Part shown: positions 42,141 through 51,089 of the stretch, piece by piece
How the letters are laid out: each line of letters opens with the position of its first letter
Position numbering within the stretch: the stretch's first letter is position 1
Source of the DNA: Polyangiaceae bacterium
Lineage (GTDB): Bacteria; Myxococcota_A; Polyangia; Polyangiales; Polyangiaceae
Assembly (NCBI GenBank): GCA_019637265.1
Contig: JAHBVY010000003.1
Location: 310,001-374,000 of the forward strand
Direction: 5' to 3'
DNA length: 64,000 nucleotides
Notes under the pieces: generated by a model
What the model was told of the DNA's origin: nothing
What the model saw: only the letters and a program-made list of their open reading frames with translations
The model's database searches: none
Translations under genes and position numbers: made by a program

Positions 42141-42237
42141 TGTCGTACAGCGCCGCGAGTCAATAGGTCAGGGTGGATGTCATGAAGCGCCGCGTCAATA
42201 GGCCAGGGTCACTGTCGTGAGCCGATAGGTCGGGTTG
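42141..42237. repeat. 3 degenerate ~25-38-bp tandem units
   Basis: Units at 42141, 42179 and 42213 share TGTC(G/A)T, GCGCCGCG, TCAATAGG(T/C)CAGGGT and a final GATAGGTCGGGT. They lie in the convergent gap between the pseudopilin-like and the next membrane-protein gene. Confidence 0.7.
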
Positions 42238-42270
42238 CGTCGCGCGGCGTGGCTGGTGCGCAGCAGCGCC

Positions 42271-42729
42271 TCACGCCGTGGGAGGGAAGAAGTGGAGCCG
42301 CGTCTTGGCGCGCAGCAGTGACCAGAGGCCGTAGGCTCCCAAGGGGATGCAGCACAGCGTGATCATCGCGAGGGCGATGATGGCGGTGACGTAGCCCCAG
42401 CGTTGCCCGCGACCCAGCCCGATGTTGGCGGCGAGGGCGAGGAGCGCTGGGGGTGAGTAGGCGACGTCGACGAACAGCGCCGTGACGATGCCTTGGAGGG
42501 TTGGGTCCAGGGTGGGGGCGATCAGCGGCTCCTCGTGGGCGATGCTGATATAGAGTGGGAAGCTGACTAATACCAGCAGCACCCAGCAGCCGAACACCAG
42601 CCACAGGGAGGCGCGGGTGAGGCTGTAGTGGATGTCGCCCGCTGGTGTCCACGCGGGCAGCGGCGCCTCGCCCGGGGGCTTGAACGGGTTGGGCTCGCGC
42701 TGGGAGGCGGGATCATCGACGGGCAGCAC
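42271..42729 (-). CDS. Four-helix membrane protein, function unknown
   Basis: Protein of 152 residues. A Pro-rich cytoplasmic start (MLPVDDPASQREPNPFKPPGE) precedes about three or four helices (LWLVFGCWVLLVLVSFPLYI, SPPALLALAANIGLG, YVTAIIALAMITLCCIPLGAYGLW). No family recognised. It is a single gene convergent with the pseudopilin-like gene. Confidence 0.7.
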   Translation of the reverse strand: MLPVDDPASQREPNPFKPPGEAPLPAWTPAGDIHYSLTRASLWLVFGCWVLLVLVSFPLYISIAHEEPLIAPTLDPTLQGIVTALFVDVAYSPPALLALAANIGLGRGQRWGYVTAIIALAMITLCCIPLGAYGLWSLLRAKTRLHFFPPTA

Positions 42730-42994
42730 GCGCCGAGCCTAGTCGATTCGCACCTGACGGCGTGAGCGGTTCAGGTGGCTTCGTGCTGCGCGTGGAGGCG
42801 CTGCCGCTCTTTGGCAGTGCATCACCACGCCGCGCCCAAGGCATGGAGGGCTTCAGGTGTTGGAGACGAGCGGCTCGTGCGGTCACGCCGTCGTGGTCGC
42901 GTGCGCTCGATCGATGGCGGCGTCCAGTGACGATCCCCGCGGAGGGACGCGCTCCGCCGCGCGATGCTTCCAACCCCCAAACCCCTGAGCTACC

Positions 42995-43609
42995 ATGAGC
43001 ACCCAAGTGGCGCGGATCTCTCGACCTCCTGGCTTCGACATGAGCTACCGCCCGGCGGAGGAGCTGTTCGGGCCTCCGCTCGGCTACCGCTTGCCGTCGC
43101 TCATTTATCTGGGCATCGCGCTGACGGTGGGGGCCATGGTGCTGATCGCGGAGCGCAGCGCGCCAGGTACTTGGCTCCGCGACACCTTCGTGGTCGCGGA
43201 CACTTACCGCGTCATCAGCTCACGCACGCTCGCCACGCTGCTGCTCGTGAGCGCGGTGGCTGCGGTGATGCGCGGGGGCATGCGCGGCGTGCGGATCCGT
43301 GGGGATGGCGTCGAGTGCCGCGAGATCACCGGGCTGATTTGGCCGCAGATCCGCCGCATCCGTTGGGCGCAGATAGACACGGTGCGCCTCGATTCGAAGA
43401 GCAGCATCGGGCTCGATTTGTGGGATGGGTCGCGCGCGGAGCTGCCTCCGGTGCGGGACCGTGCGGGTCTCTCGGCGGCGCTCGAGCGCGTGGCAGCGGC
43501 CCACGCGATCCCAGTGGAGGGCGGCTCAGGGCTGTTCGACTACCCTGAAGAGGGCGAGTATGAGGCGCCCGAGCGGCGCCGCGTCAGCCAGGCTGACCCA
43601 CACGATTGA
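42995..43609 (+). CDS. Two-helix membrane protein with PH-like domain
   Basis: Protein of 204 residues. Two helices lie at about 35-55 (LIYLGIALTVGAMVLIA) and 80-95. Then a beta-rich domain (GVRIRGDGVECREITGLIWPQIRRIRWAQIDTVRL in pieces) looks like the bacterial PH-like domain fused to membrane anchors. The acidic C-terminal tail ends ERRRVSQADPHD. Function unknown. A CCAACCCCCAAACCCC tract lies about 20 bases upstream of the ATG. Confidence 0.7.
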   Translation: MSTQVARISRPPGFDMSYRPAEELFGPPLGYRLPSLIYLGIALTVGAMVLIAERSAPGTWLRDTFVVADTYRVISSRTLATLLLVSAVAAVMRGGMRGVRIRGDGVECREITGLIWPQIRRIRWAQIDTVRLDSKSSIGLDLWDGSRAELPPVRDRAGLSAALERVAAAHAIPVEGGSGLFDYPEEGEYEAPERRRVSQADPHD

Positions 43610-43616
43610 GCCGCGC

Positions 43617-43688
43617 CACTGACTAGCTGTTAGCCAGCGCTGCTGACTAACGGTTGGCCAGCGTCACTGACTAGCTGCTGCTGAGTCG
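43617..43688. repeat. 3 x 24-bp tandem repeat
   Basis: Units at 43617, 43641 and 43665, each with the pattern CTGACTA(G/A)C followed by GTTAGCCAGCG or a variant. They lie just after the stop of the two-helix gene. A related CTGACTAGTTAGCAC occurs at the enoyl-CoA hydratase stop (58135). Confidence 0.75.
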
Positions 43689-43738
43689 CGCAAGCAGCGC
43701 TCTACGTCAGTCGATGTGACGGGACCGCGGCGAGCTGG

Positions 43739-43883
43739 TTTTTGGGGGGTTTGCCCGTTTCGAGCCGCGCGGCGGAGGAAGGGCTGTGGCTCAGTTCAGC
43801 GGTACGAGCTGCGTTTGGTCGGCGCCGCAATAGCGCGCGCCGTCTTCGTAGATTTGGCCACACGTGGGGCAAATGGTGCGGCG
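43739..43883. repeat. Left arm of 144-bp inverted duplication
   Basis: The arm covers the last 93 bases of the zinc-ribbon membrane protein gene plus its 3' flank, down to TTTTGGGGGGTTTG. It matches 51090-51232 in reverse complement with about two substitutions and one base length change. The coding part is identical. Confidence 0.9.
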
Positions 43884-45086
43884 CGACGCGGAGGCACCTG
43901 GGGTGGCGCCGGGCTGCGGCGCCGCGGAGGCGGGCTCCGGCTTCTGCCGACGGCGCATCATGAGCCCTCCCAACCCCAAAATAAAAATCCCGACCAGCCC
44001 GCCGTAGGCGATGACCAGCATAAGCCACGAGCGCTCCCGCTCGGCCACGCTCGTCACCTCCGCGCTGCCCACCTCGGAGCCCGCGATCAGGGCGATGGCC
44101 TCACCGCGCTCACCGCTCTCGTCGAAGCCCCCACCGGCGAGCAGCGCGGCGTAGCGCTCCGCGGAGGCGACCTCGAGCACCACCTTGACGGAGCGCCCGC
44201 CCACGCTGGCGGTGATTTGCAGCTCACCCTCCGCGGTGTCATCAGCCACACTGACCAAGCCGGTGTTCGACAGGGTGACGCCGGATGTCTTGGAGAGCGA
44301 CCAGGTCGGCGTCGCCTGAGCGGTGCAACCGGCGGCGTCGAGCACGCTGGCGCGGAACTGGAAGCTGCCGCCCGGGCGGATCAGTTTGTGCTCCGGCCGC
44401 ACCTCGAGGCGTGAAGCAGGGCCTGGTGTGGTGCAGCGTGCGGCGGGGGGCTGTGGCTTGGGGCTGGGCAGTGGAGCTGACGGTGTGGCGGGAGCAGTGG
44501 GTGCGGCGCTCGGAGCCGGTGATGGCGCGCCTTCGCGTTGGATGAGCTTGAAGCTGCGGGTCCGGCGCACGCTGGCGGTGCATGCCGTGCCCTCGATGAC
44601 GAACTGGTATTGACCCGTCTCGTCGAAGCTGATGGCGTCGTCGGTGGCGCTCAGGGTGGTGACGACGGTCGCTTGGCGAGGATCGCCCGCCGCCGTTTTA
44701 CAGGTGGTGCGCCAGCCGCGGCGGCCTCCAGTGTGCGATCGCGGCGCGAGCCCAGGGAACTGCTCCCAGCACTCGGTGGTGCGGTAAGTCCGGGTGCCGC
44801 CGTGGATCGCCAGCTCGCTCCCCAGCTGCTGGATCGACACCGTCCCCCCAGCTGCGCCGCCGCCGCCCGGACGCGGACCGCAAGCCTCGCCCCAGCTCCC
44901 CACGCGCCAATTGACGCTCATCGCCGTGGCCGACCAACGCCCTGACAAAGTGAGATCTTGAGCGCGCGCCGGCGCGGCCCACGCGAGCAGCAGGGTGAGC
45001 GCAGCCAGCGCGAGCCACGCGCGGCCCAGCGGGCGCATCAGGCAAGCGACCTGGCGAAGCAAGCGCGTCACGGACAGCCGCGTCAC
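43791..45086 (-). CDS. Exported protein with membrane anchor and C-terminal zinc ribbon
   Basis: Protein of 431 residues. A long signal peptide ends in LAWAAPARA near residue 43. The outer part has two beta-rich regions divided by a Pro/Ala linker (PSPAPSAAPTAPATPSAPLP). The second resembles an Ig/BIG-type domain (RPGGSFQFRASVLDAAGC, TWSLSKTSGVTLS). A membrane helix is at about 350-372 (WLMLVIAYGGLVGIFILGLGG), then a basic stop-transfer and a cytoplasmic tail ending in TICPTCGQIYEDGARYCG, a zinc-ribbon-like element (three Cys visible). It may transmit an external signal to the inside. Function unknown. Its last 31 codons are copied, inverted, at 51090. Confidence 0.8.
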   Translation of the reverse strand: MTRLSVTRLLRQVACLMRPLGRAWLALAALTLLLAWAAPARAQDLTLSGRWSATAMSVNWRVGSWGEACGPRPGGGGAAGGTVSIQQLGSELAIHGGTRTYRTTECWEQFPGLAPRSHTGGRRGWRTTCKTAAGDPRQATVVTTLSATDDAISFDETGQYQFVIEGTACTASVRRTRSFKLIQREGAPSPAPSAAPTAPATPSAPLPSPKPQPPAARCTTPGPASRLEVRPEHKLIRPGGSFQFRASVLDAAGCTAQATPTWSLSKTSGVTLSNTGLVSVADDTAEGELQITASVGGRSVKVVLEVASAERYAALLAGGGFDESGERGEAIALIAGSEVGSAEVTSVAERERSWLMLVIAYGGLVGIFILGLGGLMMRRRQKPEPASAAPQPGATPGASASRRTICPTCGQIYEDGARYCGADQTQLVPLN

Positions 45087-45148
45087 TCAGGCAGCTTGAT
45101 CGACCGCTGGACCCACGTCTAGTGCGTCCTCGGGTGAAGGGAGCTCGG

Positions 45149-45171
45149 TTTGGGGGGTTAGACGGCACCGC
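45149..45171 (-). repeat. Dispersed C-rich element, copy 4 of 5 (inverted)
   Basis: On the minus strand it reads GCGGTGCCGTCTAACCCCC, one base different from the other copies. It lies in the divergent region before the OmpA/TSP3 gene. Confidence 0.7.
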
Positions 45172-45249
45172 GATGGGCAGCGCCTCGCGTGCGCGCGGCG
45201 GTGACCGTCGAGTGGTGCAAGGCGGCGCTTACAGGCCACGAAGCGCGCG

Positions 45250-45278
45250 TTGACACGGGTATTTCGACCCGCTAGCGT
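45250..45278 (+). promoter_or_regulatory. Candidate sigma-70-type promoter with operator-like dyad for OmpA/TSP3 gene
   Basis: TTGACA (45250-45255), a 17-base spacer, and TAGCGT (45273-45278). The spacer holds the dyad CGGGT-ATTTCG-ACCCG (45256-45271), so a repressor could sit between the two hexamers. Predicted transcription start near 45285, giving a leader of about 80 bases to the ATG at 45368. Confidence 0.55.
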
Positions 45279-45367
45279 CCGCGCGTCTCGGGGTGGACCC
45301 CGCTCGTGCCCCGGCACACGTCGCATGGACACGAAGGGGTGGCCCTCACGCCGAGACCAGGAGAGCC

Positions 45368-47464
45368 ATGGCAGGATTCAGCACCCACACCCACTCCCGT
45401 GCAGCCGGCGCACCCTCCGAGCAGCCGCGCGCTGCCGGCGCTCGAGGCTTACGCGCCCGCAGCCTGCGCGCGTTGGCTGGCCTGGCCTGCGCTTCGTCAC
45501 TCTACCTGACGAGCGGCACCAGCGCCGCGCAGCTGGTGGAGAGCGATCGACGAGTCGGGGAGGGCAACGGGGACGGCATGGACACCCACCTGTTCCGGCC
45601 TGCCCTCGACTCCAAGGGCTTCTTCTCCACCAACGGCACCGACATCATCGGCGCCAACGACTTCAGCTTCGGCTTGATCCTCGACTACGGCCGCAACCTG
45701 ATGCGGACACGCAGCGACCGCGTCCCCACGGATGCCTCGGGCAACCTGGTGGGCGAAGGCAGCGGCGTCCCCGCGCTGGTGGAGGACTCGTTCCAAGGCA
45801 CCTTCGGCTTCAACTACGGCATCGCCAACGCCGCGGTGGTGGGGCTCACGGTGCCGGTCGTGCTGATGACCGGCGGCGCCAACGACAACGCCGGGCAAGC
45901 CTTCCAGATTGGGCCGAACGGCTCGCTCTACAACACGGGCGACTACAACGTTCAGAAGATCTCGACGGTGGGCCTCCACGGCAAGCTGCGGCTCACCCGG
46001 GTGGACAAGGGCATCGGCGTCGCGCTGATCGCCCAAGCGGGCATCCCAGTGGCCGACGCGGAGAAGGACCTCGCGGCGGATCCGGGCGTTTGGTACTGGC
46101 CACAGGTCGCCGTGGAGAACCAGTTCGGGGCGGCGCGGCGCTTCAAGGTGGCGCTCAACGTCGGCTACCGCGGTCACACCGGGAAGAACCCGAAGTTTCA
46201 GCAAGACCTGACGGGCGCCGATCAGCTGGCCGAAGGCGAGCTGGAGTACGGCAACCTCGCCACGGCGAACCTCGGCGTCTCGTGGCGCGTGCTCGATCCG
46301 CTCGATCTCGTCGCGGAGACGTACGCCACGTATTTGCTTGACGGAAAATCGGACAGCAAGCAGAAGCTCTCCCAGGAGTACCTCGGTGGGCTCAAGCTGT
46401 TCGTCGAGCGCAACAGCTACCTGATGCTCGGCGGTGGTAGCCGCGCGTACTCCACCGGCTTCGAAGCGGCGGATCTTCGCCTGGTGATGGGCTTCGTGTT
46501 CGAGCCTTCGATCGGCGATCGGGATGGCGATGGCTACAAAGACGATCAGGATCAGTGCCCTGACGATCCAGAGGATTTCGATGGGTTCCAGGATGGCGAC
46601 GGCTGCCCGGATCCAGACAACGACAACGACGGCATCCTCGACGTCGACGACCGCTGCCCGAACGTCCCGGAGGACATGGACGGCGACGAGGACGAGGACG
46701 GCTGCCCCGAGGGGAACGACGGCGACCGCGATGGGGACGGCATCCTCGACTCGCGCGACAAGTGCCCTGACGATCCAGAGGACCGCGACGGCTTCCAAGA
46801 CGAGGACGGCTGCCCGGATCCGGACAACGACAAGGACGGCATCCCGGACGTGGACGACCAGTGCCCGCTCGATCCCGAGGACAAGGATGGGTTCGAGGAT
46901 GAGGATGGTTGCCCCGACCCGGACAATGACCGCGACGGGATCCCCGACGCGGTGGACAAGTGCCCGAACGAGCCAGAGACGTTCAACGGCTTCGAAGATG
47001 AGGACGGCTGCCCAGACAAGGGCCGCGTGCTGATCGAGGGCAGCGACATCGTCATCTTGGACAAGGTGCAGTTCAAGACCGGCAGCGCCGAGATCCTCCC
47101 CGAGTCGAACCCGATCCTGGACGCCGTGGCCTCCACCCTGAAGGGGCACCCGGAGTTCTTGGTGGTGGAGATCGCCGGGCACGCTGACGAGCGCTCGAGC
47201 GACGCCTACAACCTGAACCTCACGCGCCTGCGCGCGAAGGCGGTGCTCGACGCGGTGATCGCGCGTGGCGTCGCCAAGTCACGCCTGGTGAGCCAGGGCT
47301 ACGGCGAATACTGCCCGCTCGATCCTGCGAGCAACGCAGCGGCCTGGGAGAAGAACCGCCGCGTGGAGTTCAAGGTGGTGAAGACCGAGGACGGCAGCAC
47401 CGGGGTCGAGCGGGGCTGCGAGGCGGCGCGCCTGAAGGGCGTGATGCCTCCCGCAGTACCGTGA
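45368..47464 (+). CDS. OmpA-family outer-membrane protein with TSP3 repeats
   Basis: Protein of 698 residues. ATG at 45368 follows AGGAGAG. The N-terminus is long and basic before a signal-like helix (LAGLACASSLYLTSGTSAA, near 38-56). Residues 60-380 form a porin-like beta barrel (DFSFGLILDYGRNLM, FGFNYGIANAAVVGL and more). Residues 383-550 are TSP3 calcium repeats in at least five CPDDPEDxDGFQDxDGCPDPD units. Residues 560-690 are the OmpA peptidoglycan-binding domain: ILDKVQFKTGSAEI, AGHADERSSDAYNLNLTRLRA, GYGEYCPLDPASN, NRRVEFKVV. Similar proteins are abundant outer-membrane components of myxobacteria. Ca2+ should stiffen the linker between barrel and wall anchor. Confidence 0.93.
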   Translation: MAGFSTHTHSRAAGAPSEQPRAAGARGLRARSLRALAGLACASSLYLTSGTSAAQLVESDRRVGEGNGDGMDTHLFRPALDSKGFFSTNGTDIIGANDFSFGLILDYGRNLMRTRSDRVPTDASGNLVGEGSGVPALVEDSFQGTFGFNYGIANAAVVGLTVPVVLMTGGANDNAGQAFQIGPNGSLYNTGDYNVQKISTVGLHGKLRLTRVDKGIGVALIAQAGIPVADAEKDLAADPGVWYWPQVAVENQFGAARRFKVALNVGYRGHTGKNPKFQQDLTGADQLAEGELEYGNLATANLGVSWRVLDPLDLVAETYATYLLDGKSDSKQKLSQEYLGGLKLFVERNSYLMLGGGSRAYSTGFEAADLRLVMGFVFEPSIGDRDGDGYKDDQDQCPDDPEDFDGFQDGDGCPDPDNDNDGILDVDDRCPNVPEDMDGDEDEDGCPEGNDGDRDGDGILDSRDKCPDDPEDRDGFQDEDGCPDPDNDKDGIPDVDDQCPLDPEDKDGFEDEDGCPDPDNDRDGIPDAVDKCPNEPETFNGFEDEDGCPDKGRVLIEGSDIVILDKVQFKTGSAEILPESNPILDAVASTLKGHPEFLVVEIAGHADERSSDAYNLNLTRLRAKAVLDAVIARGVAKSRLVSQGYGEYCPLDPASNAAAWEKNRRVEFKVVKTEDGSTGVERGCEAARLKGVMPPAVP

Positions 47465-47621
47465 CGGCCTGGTCAGCACTAGCGGCCGACCGCGATTTCC
47501 CCGCTCATCAGGGGATCCAGCGGATCGGTGCGCTGGCTGACCATGCCAGCCGTGAGCGCTCGTTCGAAACCGCACCTTCACTGCTGGTAGAGCAGCCCAA
47601 GGCCCCATATCATACGCCGCG

Positions 47622-48770
47622 ATGAGTCCCCGATTTCGGAGCCGCTTCATTCGGGACGTCCTGGACGTCCTCGAGCGCAGCGACGTCTCGGTGGCCTCGC
47701 GGCTCGCGGCGAAGTTGAGCCCGCGCTTGATGCGCCTGCTCAGTGAGCAGGTGTACCGCGCGACGGACGTGCACAGCACGATGCGCCTCGAGGAGGCGGA
47801 GGACGCGCTGCTCGGCATCGACGCGGCGCTGGGTGATGGCGGCGGCAAGGTGCTCGAGTCCGCCGGCTTCATGCTCGGCTCGCGGCTGCTCTCCACCCGC
47901 GGCGGCGTGGCCGTCCCCGGCGATTTGATCCGCACCATCTCCCGCCTGCGCACGCCGGTGGAGCTGCCGTTCGAGGGGGTCGAGGTGGTGTTCGAGCTGG
48001 AGGAGAATCCGCACGGCTTTCAGCTGCGCCTCGGCGCGATCGGTAACCCGCGCTCCACTCGGATCATGAGCTACCTGGTGGTGGGCTACGTCAAGGCGGC
48101 GCACACCTTCGGGGAGCAGCGCAACGCCGGCGACTTGAGGCTCAACGCGGACGTGATGGGTGACCGCGCGGTCGTCACCGCGATGTTCCGGCGCGTGGCC
48201 GCGCCGCTGCCCTCGGATCCCACCGCCGCGCTGTCGAAGCGCAGCGCCAGCCGGAGTCGGTTCCCGGCGGCGGGCAGCCTGAGCGCCGAGGTGGACCGCA
48301 TCTTGGAGCGCACCAGCCTGCCCCCCACGCGGCGCTCCTCGTCCAGCTTCCCCGCGGTGCGCATGCCGTCAGACACCCCGCAGGGTGAGCCGCGCGACGC
48401 GCTCCCTTACGCGCCGACGCAGCCGAGCATGCCGTCTCCTTACCCCCGCGTGCGCTCCGACGACACCTCCGGGATCCAGCGCGCCGGGCGACGCGACGAG
48501 CGCGAGGAGCAAGACAGCTCCCCACCGCCACCCGTCACCGACTCACCCTCACGAGCCACGAGCGGCCCGCGTGAAGCGTGGCGCCGCTCGACTCGTGAGG
48601 GCGGTGGAAGCTCAGAGGGTGGCAGCGGGACGCGAGGCAGCGTCGAGCCCCCCGCGGATCCGAACAAGCGCTCTGGCTACAACATCCGACGCGGCTTACC
48701 GCTCACCGGCACCGAAGAGAGCGAGGCCTCGCCCACGCCACCCAGGCCGAGCTGGCGCCACCGCCGCTGA
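47622..48770 (+). CDS. Cytoplasmic protein, possible relative of myxobacterial DUF2378/TIGR02265 family
   Basis: Protein of 382 residues. Residues 1-195 are a compact alpha/beta domain (RFIRDVLDVLERSDVSVASRLA, FMLGSRLLSTRGGV, DLIRTISRLRTPVELPFEG, EENPHGFQLRLGAIGNPRSTRIMSYLVVGYV in pieces). Its layout recalls the roughly 180-residue myxobacterial paralogous family TIGR02265, though the match is by eye and weak. Residues 200-382 are a disordered Ser/Pro/Arg-rich tail with many SS, SR and RR pairs. Function unknown. Single gene. Confidence 0.65.
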   Translation: MSPRFRSRFIRDVLDVLERSDVSVASRLAAKLSPRLMRLLSEQVYRATDVHSTMRLEEAEDALLGIDAALGDGGGKVLESAGFMLGSRLLSTRGGVAVPGDLIRTISRLRTPVELPFEGVEVVFELEENPHGFQLRLGAIGNPRSTRIMSYLVVGYVKAAHTFGEQRNAGDLRLNADVMGDRAVVTAMFRRVAAPLPSDPTAALSKRSASRSRFPAAGSLSAEVDRILERTSLPPTRRSSSSFPAVRMPSDTPQGEPRDALPYAPTQPSMPSPYPRVRSDDTSGIQRAGRRDEREEQDSSPPPPVTDSPSRATSGPREAWRRSTREGGGSSEGGSGTRGSVEPPADPNKRSGYNIRRGLPLTGTEESEASPTPPRPSWRHRR

Positions 48771-48827
48771 CCCGCGGCGCGCGTGGTCGCGCGACTCACC
48801 AGACACATTCCCACGTGGGAATGCGCG

Positions 48828-49523
48828 CTAGCCGCCCACCAACCTCCGCAGCACCTGGCGCGCCACCTCGCCGTCCTCCGGGCAGGCGACCACCAGCGCG
48901 CGATGATGCGACGCCACCGCGCGCCCCTCCCCCGCCGCCGCGCCGAAGTCGTAGAGGTTGATGGTGGCGTCCGCCTCGTCTTCCCCCTCGCTCTTGATCG
49001 CCTCGATCTCCAGCGTCTTCACCCCGAGGCCTTCTTCCGCCTCCTCTGCCACGGAGTCCACCTTCCACCCCGCGCGCGCGATCGCCGCCTCGAGCCGCGC
49101 GCGATTCAGCTCACCCAGCGCGCCACCCGCCTTCACCTCGCGCGCCAGCTCCGCGGTGGGGGAGCCCGAGTCACCCATCGCGGAGACGTAGAGCAGCCGA
49201 CTCTGCTCGAGCGTGATCGAGGGCTTGGCCGCCGACTGCTCCCACCCGCTGAAGTCGTAGAAATTCAGGTGGACGTCCTTGCCCTCCACGTCGAGCTTCA
49301 TGTTGTAGATGGTGCCGCCCTCGATTTGATCAGGCTCGTTGACCAACTCTTTGTAGCCCGCCGCCTTGGCGTTGGCGCGCAGCCGCTCCTCGCTCAGCTC
49401 GGCCAGCACCAATTCGGTGACGGCCGGGGCGGGCGCGGGGGTGGGCTGCGACTTCTTGCAGCCGGGCAGCGCCAGGCACACCAGCACCAGCACCAGCCAA
49501 GCTCTGCGCTCCACGCGATCCAT
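48828..49523 (-). CDS. Lipoprotein, function unknown
   Basis: Protein of 231 residues from the ATG at 49521-49523 (a GTG lies directly upstream). Lipobox LPGC (Cys 22) is followed by KK, as in the lipoprotein at 18065. It contains two similar halves, each with a LRANAKAAGYK or LEAAIARAGWK helix and an acidic NFYDFSG or NLYDFGA strand. So it is an internal duplication of a small alpha/beta domain. No family recognised. Convergent with the gene at 47622. Confidence 0.8.
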   Translation of the reverse strand: MDRVERRAWLVLVLVCLALPGCKKSQPTPAPAPAVTELVLAELSEERLRANAKAAGYKELVNEPDQIEGGTIYNMKLDVEGKDVHLNFYDFSGWEQSAAKPSITLEQSRLLYVSAMGDSGSPTAELAREVKAGGALGELNRARLEAAIARAGWKVDSVAEEAEEGLGVKTLEIEAIKSEGEDEADATINLYDFGAAAGEGRAVASHHRALVVACPEDGEVARQVLRRLVGG

Positions 49524-49747
49524 CACGAGACGTCGCTACCAAAGAAGCGGCGCCAGCGCACGATCCAGTTTCATTGGAGAGTTTCAATCGAACGAGGCCT
49601 GAGGCGCGCCGCTGCGCTGCCCTCGTGCCCCAATGGACGCGCAGCCACAGCACGCACTACCCTCCCGAGAGAGCTCGCCGCTCGAAGGCGCACCATCCAG
49701 CAGGAGCCGGGGGGCGCCGCGCGGCGCGGACCAAAGGCGATAACCAT

Positions 49748-50842
49748 ATGAAATCCAAGGCTTTTATCGCCAGCGCGCTGCTCCTGCTCAGCGCCTGTGA
49801 GGCGCCCCCTGCGCCCAGTCAGGCCCTCACGAGCGCCAGCGTGAGCGCCGCCCCGAGCGCGGCGCCCTTCACGCCAGAGCGCGTCGACGTCCAGCTGAAG
49901 GCGATGGGCACCGAGATGCGCCTCGTGAGCTACACCACGCCCAGCCTCGACGCCGCGGCGGTGCGCGCGGTGATGGCCCAGGGGCTGAAGGAGAGCGAAC
50001 GGCTCGCGGCGCTGCTCACCGACTGGACGACGACCAGCGACGTGGGGCGCGTCAACGCGGGGGCTGGGGAGCTGGTGAGCGTCGCCCCGGAGACGCTCGA
50101 GGTGGTCCAGCGCGGGCTGTGGGCTGGGGAGGTGAGCCAGGGCACCTTCGACATCACGTGGAACAGCCTGGGGGCGCTCTGGCGCTTCGGGGACGCTCAA
50201 GAGCCGGACCCGCGGCCTCCCACCGCGGCTCAGGTGCGCGCGCGGTTGCCCGCGGTGGACTACCGCAAGGTGGAGGTGCAGGTGACGCCGCCGGCGGTGA
50301 AGGTGCCGCGCGGAAGCACCTTGGGGCTCGGCGGCATCGCCAAGGGCTACATCGTGGACCGCGTGGCCCAGGCGCTCGAGACCGGCGGCCTCACGAGCTT
50401 CCTGGTGCAAGCCGGGGGCGACCTCTACGGTAAAGGACGTAAACCTGACGGAACCCGCTGGGTGAGCGGCATCCAAGATCCACGCGGCGACCGCGACCGC
50501 TACTTCGCCACCATCGAGCTCGAAGACAGCGCCTTCTCCACCGCGGGGGACTACGCGCGCTCTTACCTCTACCAGGGCAAGCGCTACCACCACATCATCG
50601 ATCCGCGCACCGGCTTCCCCGCCACCGCCTGCCAGAGCGTCACCGTGTGGGCACCCACCGCCCTGCTCGCCGACGCCCTCGACGACGCCGTGTTCATCCT
50701 CGGCGTTGAGGCGGGCCTGAAGCTGATCGAGGCGACGGAGGGCGCAGGGGCGGTGATCGTCGACAGCGAGAGCCGCGTGCACGTGAGCCAGCGCCTCCAA
50801 GGCAAGGTGAAGATCACCGCGCAACCGACGCCCGGCCCCTGA
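49748..50842 (+). CDS. apbE: FAD:protein FMN transferase (ApbE) lipoprotein
   Basis: ApbE of 364 residues, lipobox LLSAC (Cys 17). It attaches FMN to Thr/Ser of target flavoproteins (such as NqrB/C or RnfG) with FAD as donor and Mg2+. Motifs are complete: GTEMRLV start of fold, LGGIAKGYIVDR, LVQAGGDLYGKG, AFSTAGDYARSY and HHIIDPRTGFPA, plus a Thr/Ala-rich DDAVFILG. ATG at 49748 is chosen; the open frame upstream has no signal peptide. No Nqr or Rnf operon is near, so the target is coded elsewhere. Confidence 0.95.
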   Translation: MKSKAFIASALLLLSACEAPPAPSQALTSASVSAAPSAAPFTPERVDVQLKAMGTEMRLVSYTTPSLDAAAVRAVMAQGLKESERLAALLTDWTTTSDVGRVNAGAGELVSVAPETLEVVQRGLWAGEVSQGTFDITWNSLGALWRFGDAQEPDPRPPTAAQVRARLPAVDYRKVEVQVTPPAVKVPRGSTLGLGGIAKGYIVDRVAQALETGGLTSFLVQAGGDLYGKGRKPDGTRWVSGIQDPRGDRDRYFATIELEDSAFSTAGDYARSYLYQGKRYHHIIDPRTGFPATACQSVTVWAPTALLADALDDAVFILGVEAGLKLIEATEGAGAVIVDSESRVHVSQRLQGKVKITAQPTPGP

Positions 50843-50887
50843 GCACCGGAGGGATTGGGGATCAGGGGGTTCACTCCCTCCTGGTGC
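50843..50887 (+). terminator. Hairpin after apbE
   Basis: Arms GCACCGGAGGGA (50843-50854) and TCCCTCCTGGTGC (50875-50887), pairing with one bulged base, start directly after the apbE stop. No T-run follows. Likely a terminator hairpin or mRNA 3' stabiliser. Confidence 0.5.
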
Positions 50888-51089
50888 CCACGTGAGCCTT
50901 CGATGGACGCTGGTTGACCGTGAGTGGCGATGTGATCACGGTCCTCGACCTCACGAGAGGATCCATGCGTCCGTGAAGAACACCTCTAGCTCTCGGGCGG
51001 CGTAGAAGAGCCGGTTGGACGGCACCGCGCTCATCGGCGTCGAGCGCAGCTCCAGACACCGCAACGCCGCCCCTGTAGTGCCAGCGCCC
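50888..51089. other. Non-coding stretch before the inverted fragment
   Basis: No credible gene in either strand; the surrounding 397-bp interval between apbE and recD2 also holds the hairpin and the gene fragment. The sequence just upstream of the fragment does not match the parent gene, so the duplication breakpoint is near 51090. Confidence 0.5.

Noticed and set aside
45497..47182. 561-codon open frame antisense to the OmpA/TSP3 gene
   Set aside because: Val/His/Ile-rich shadow of the Asp-rich TSP3 repeats; the plus-strand gene has signal peptide, repeats and OmpA motifs.
49571..50824. 417-codon open frame antisense to apbE
   Set aside because: Shadow frame; all ApbE motifs are on the plus strand.
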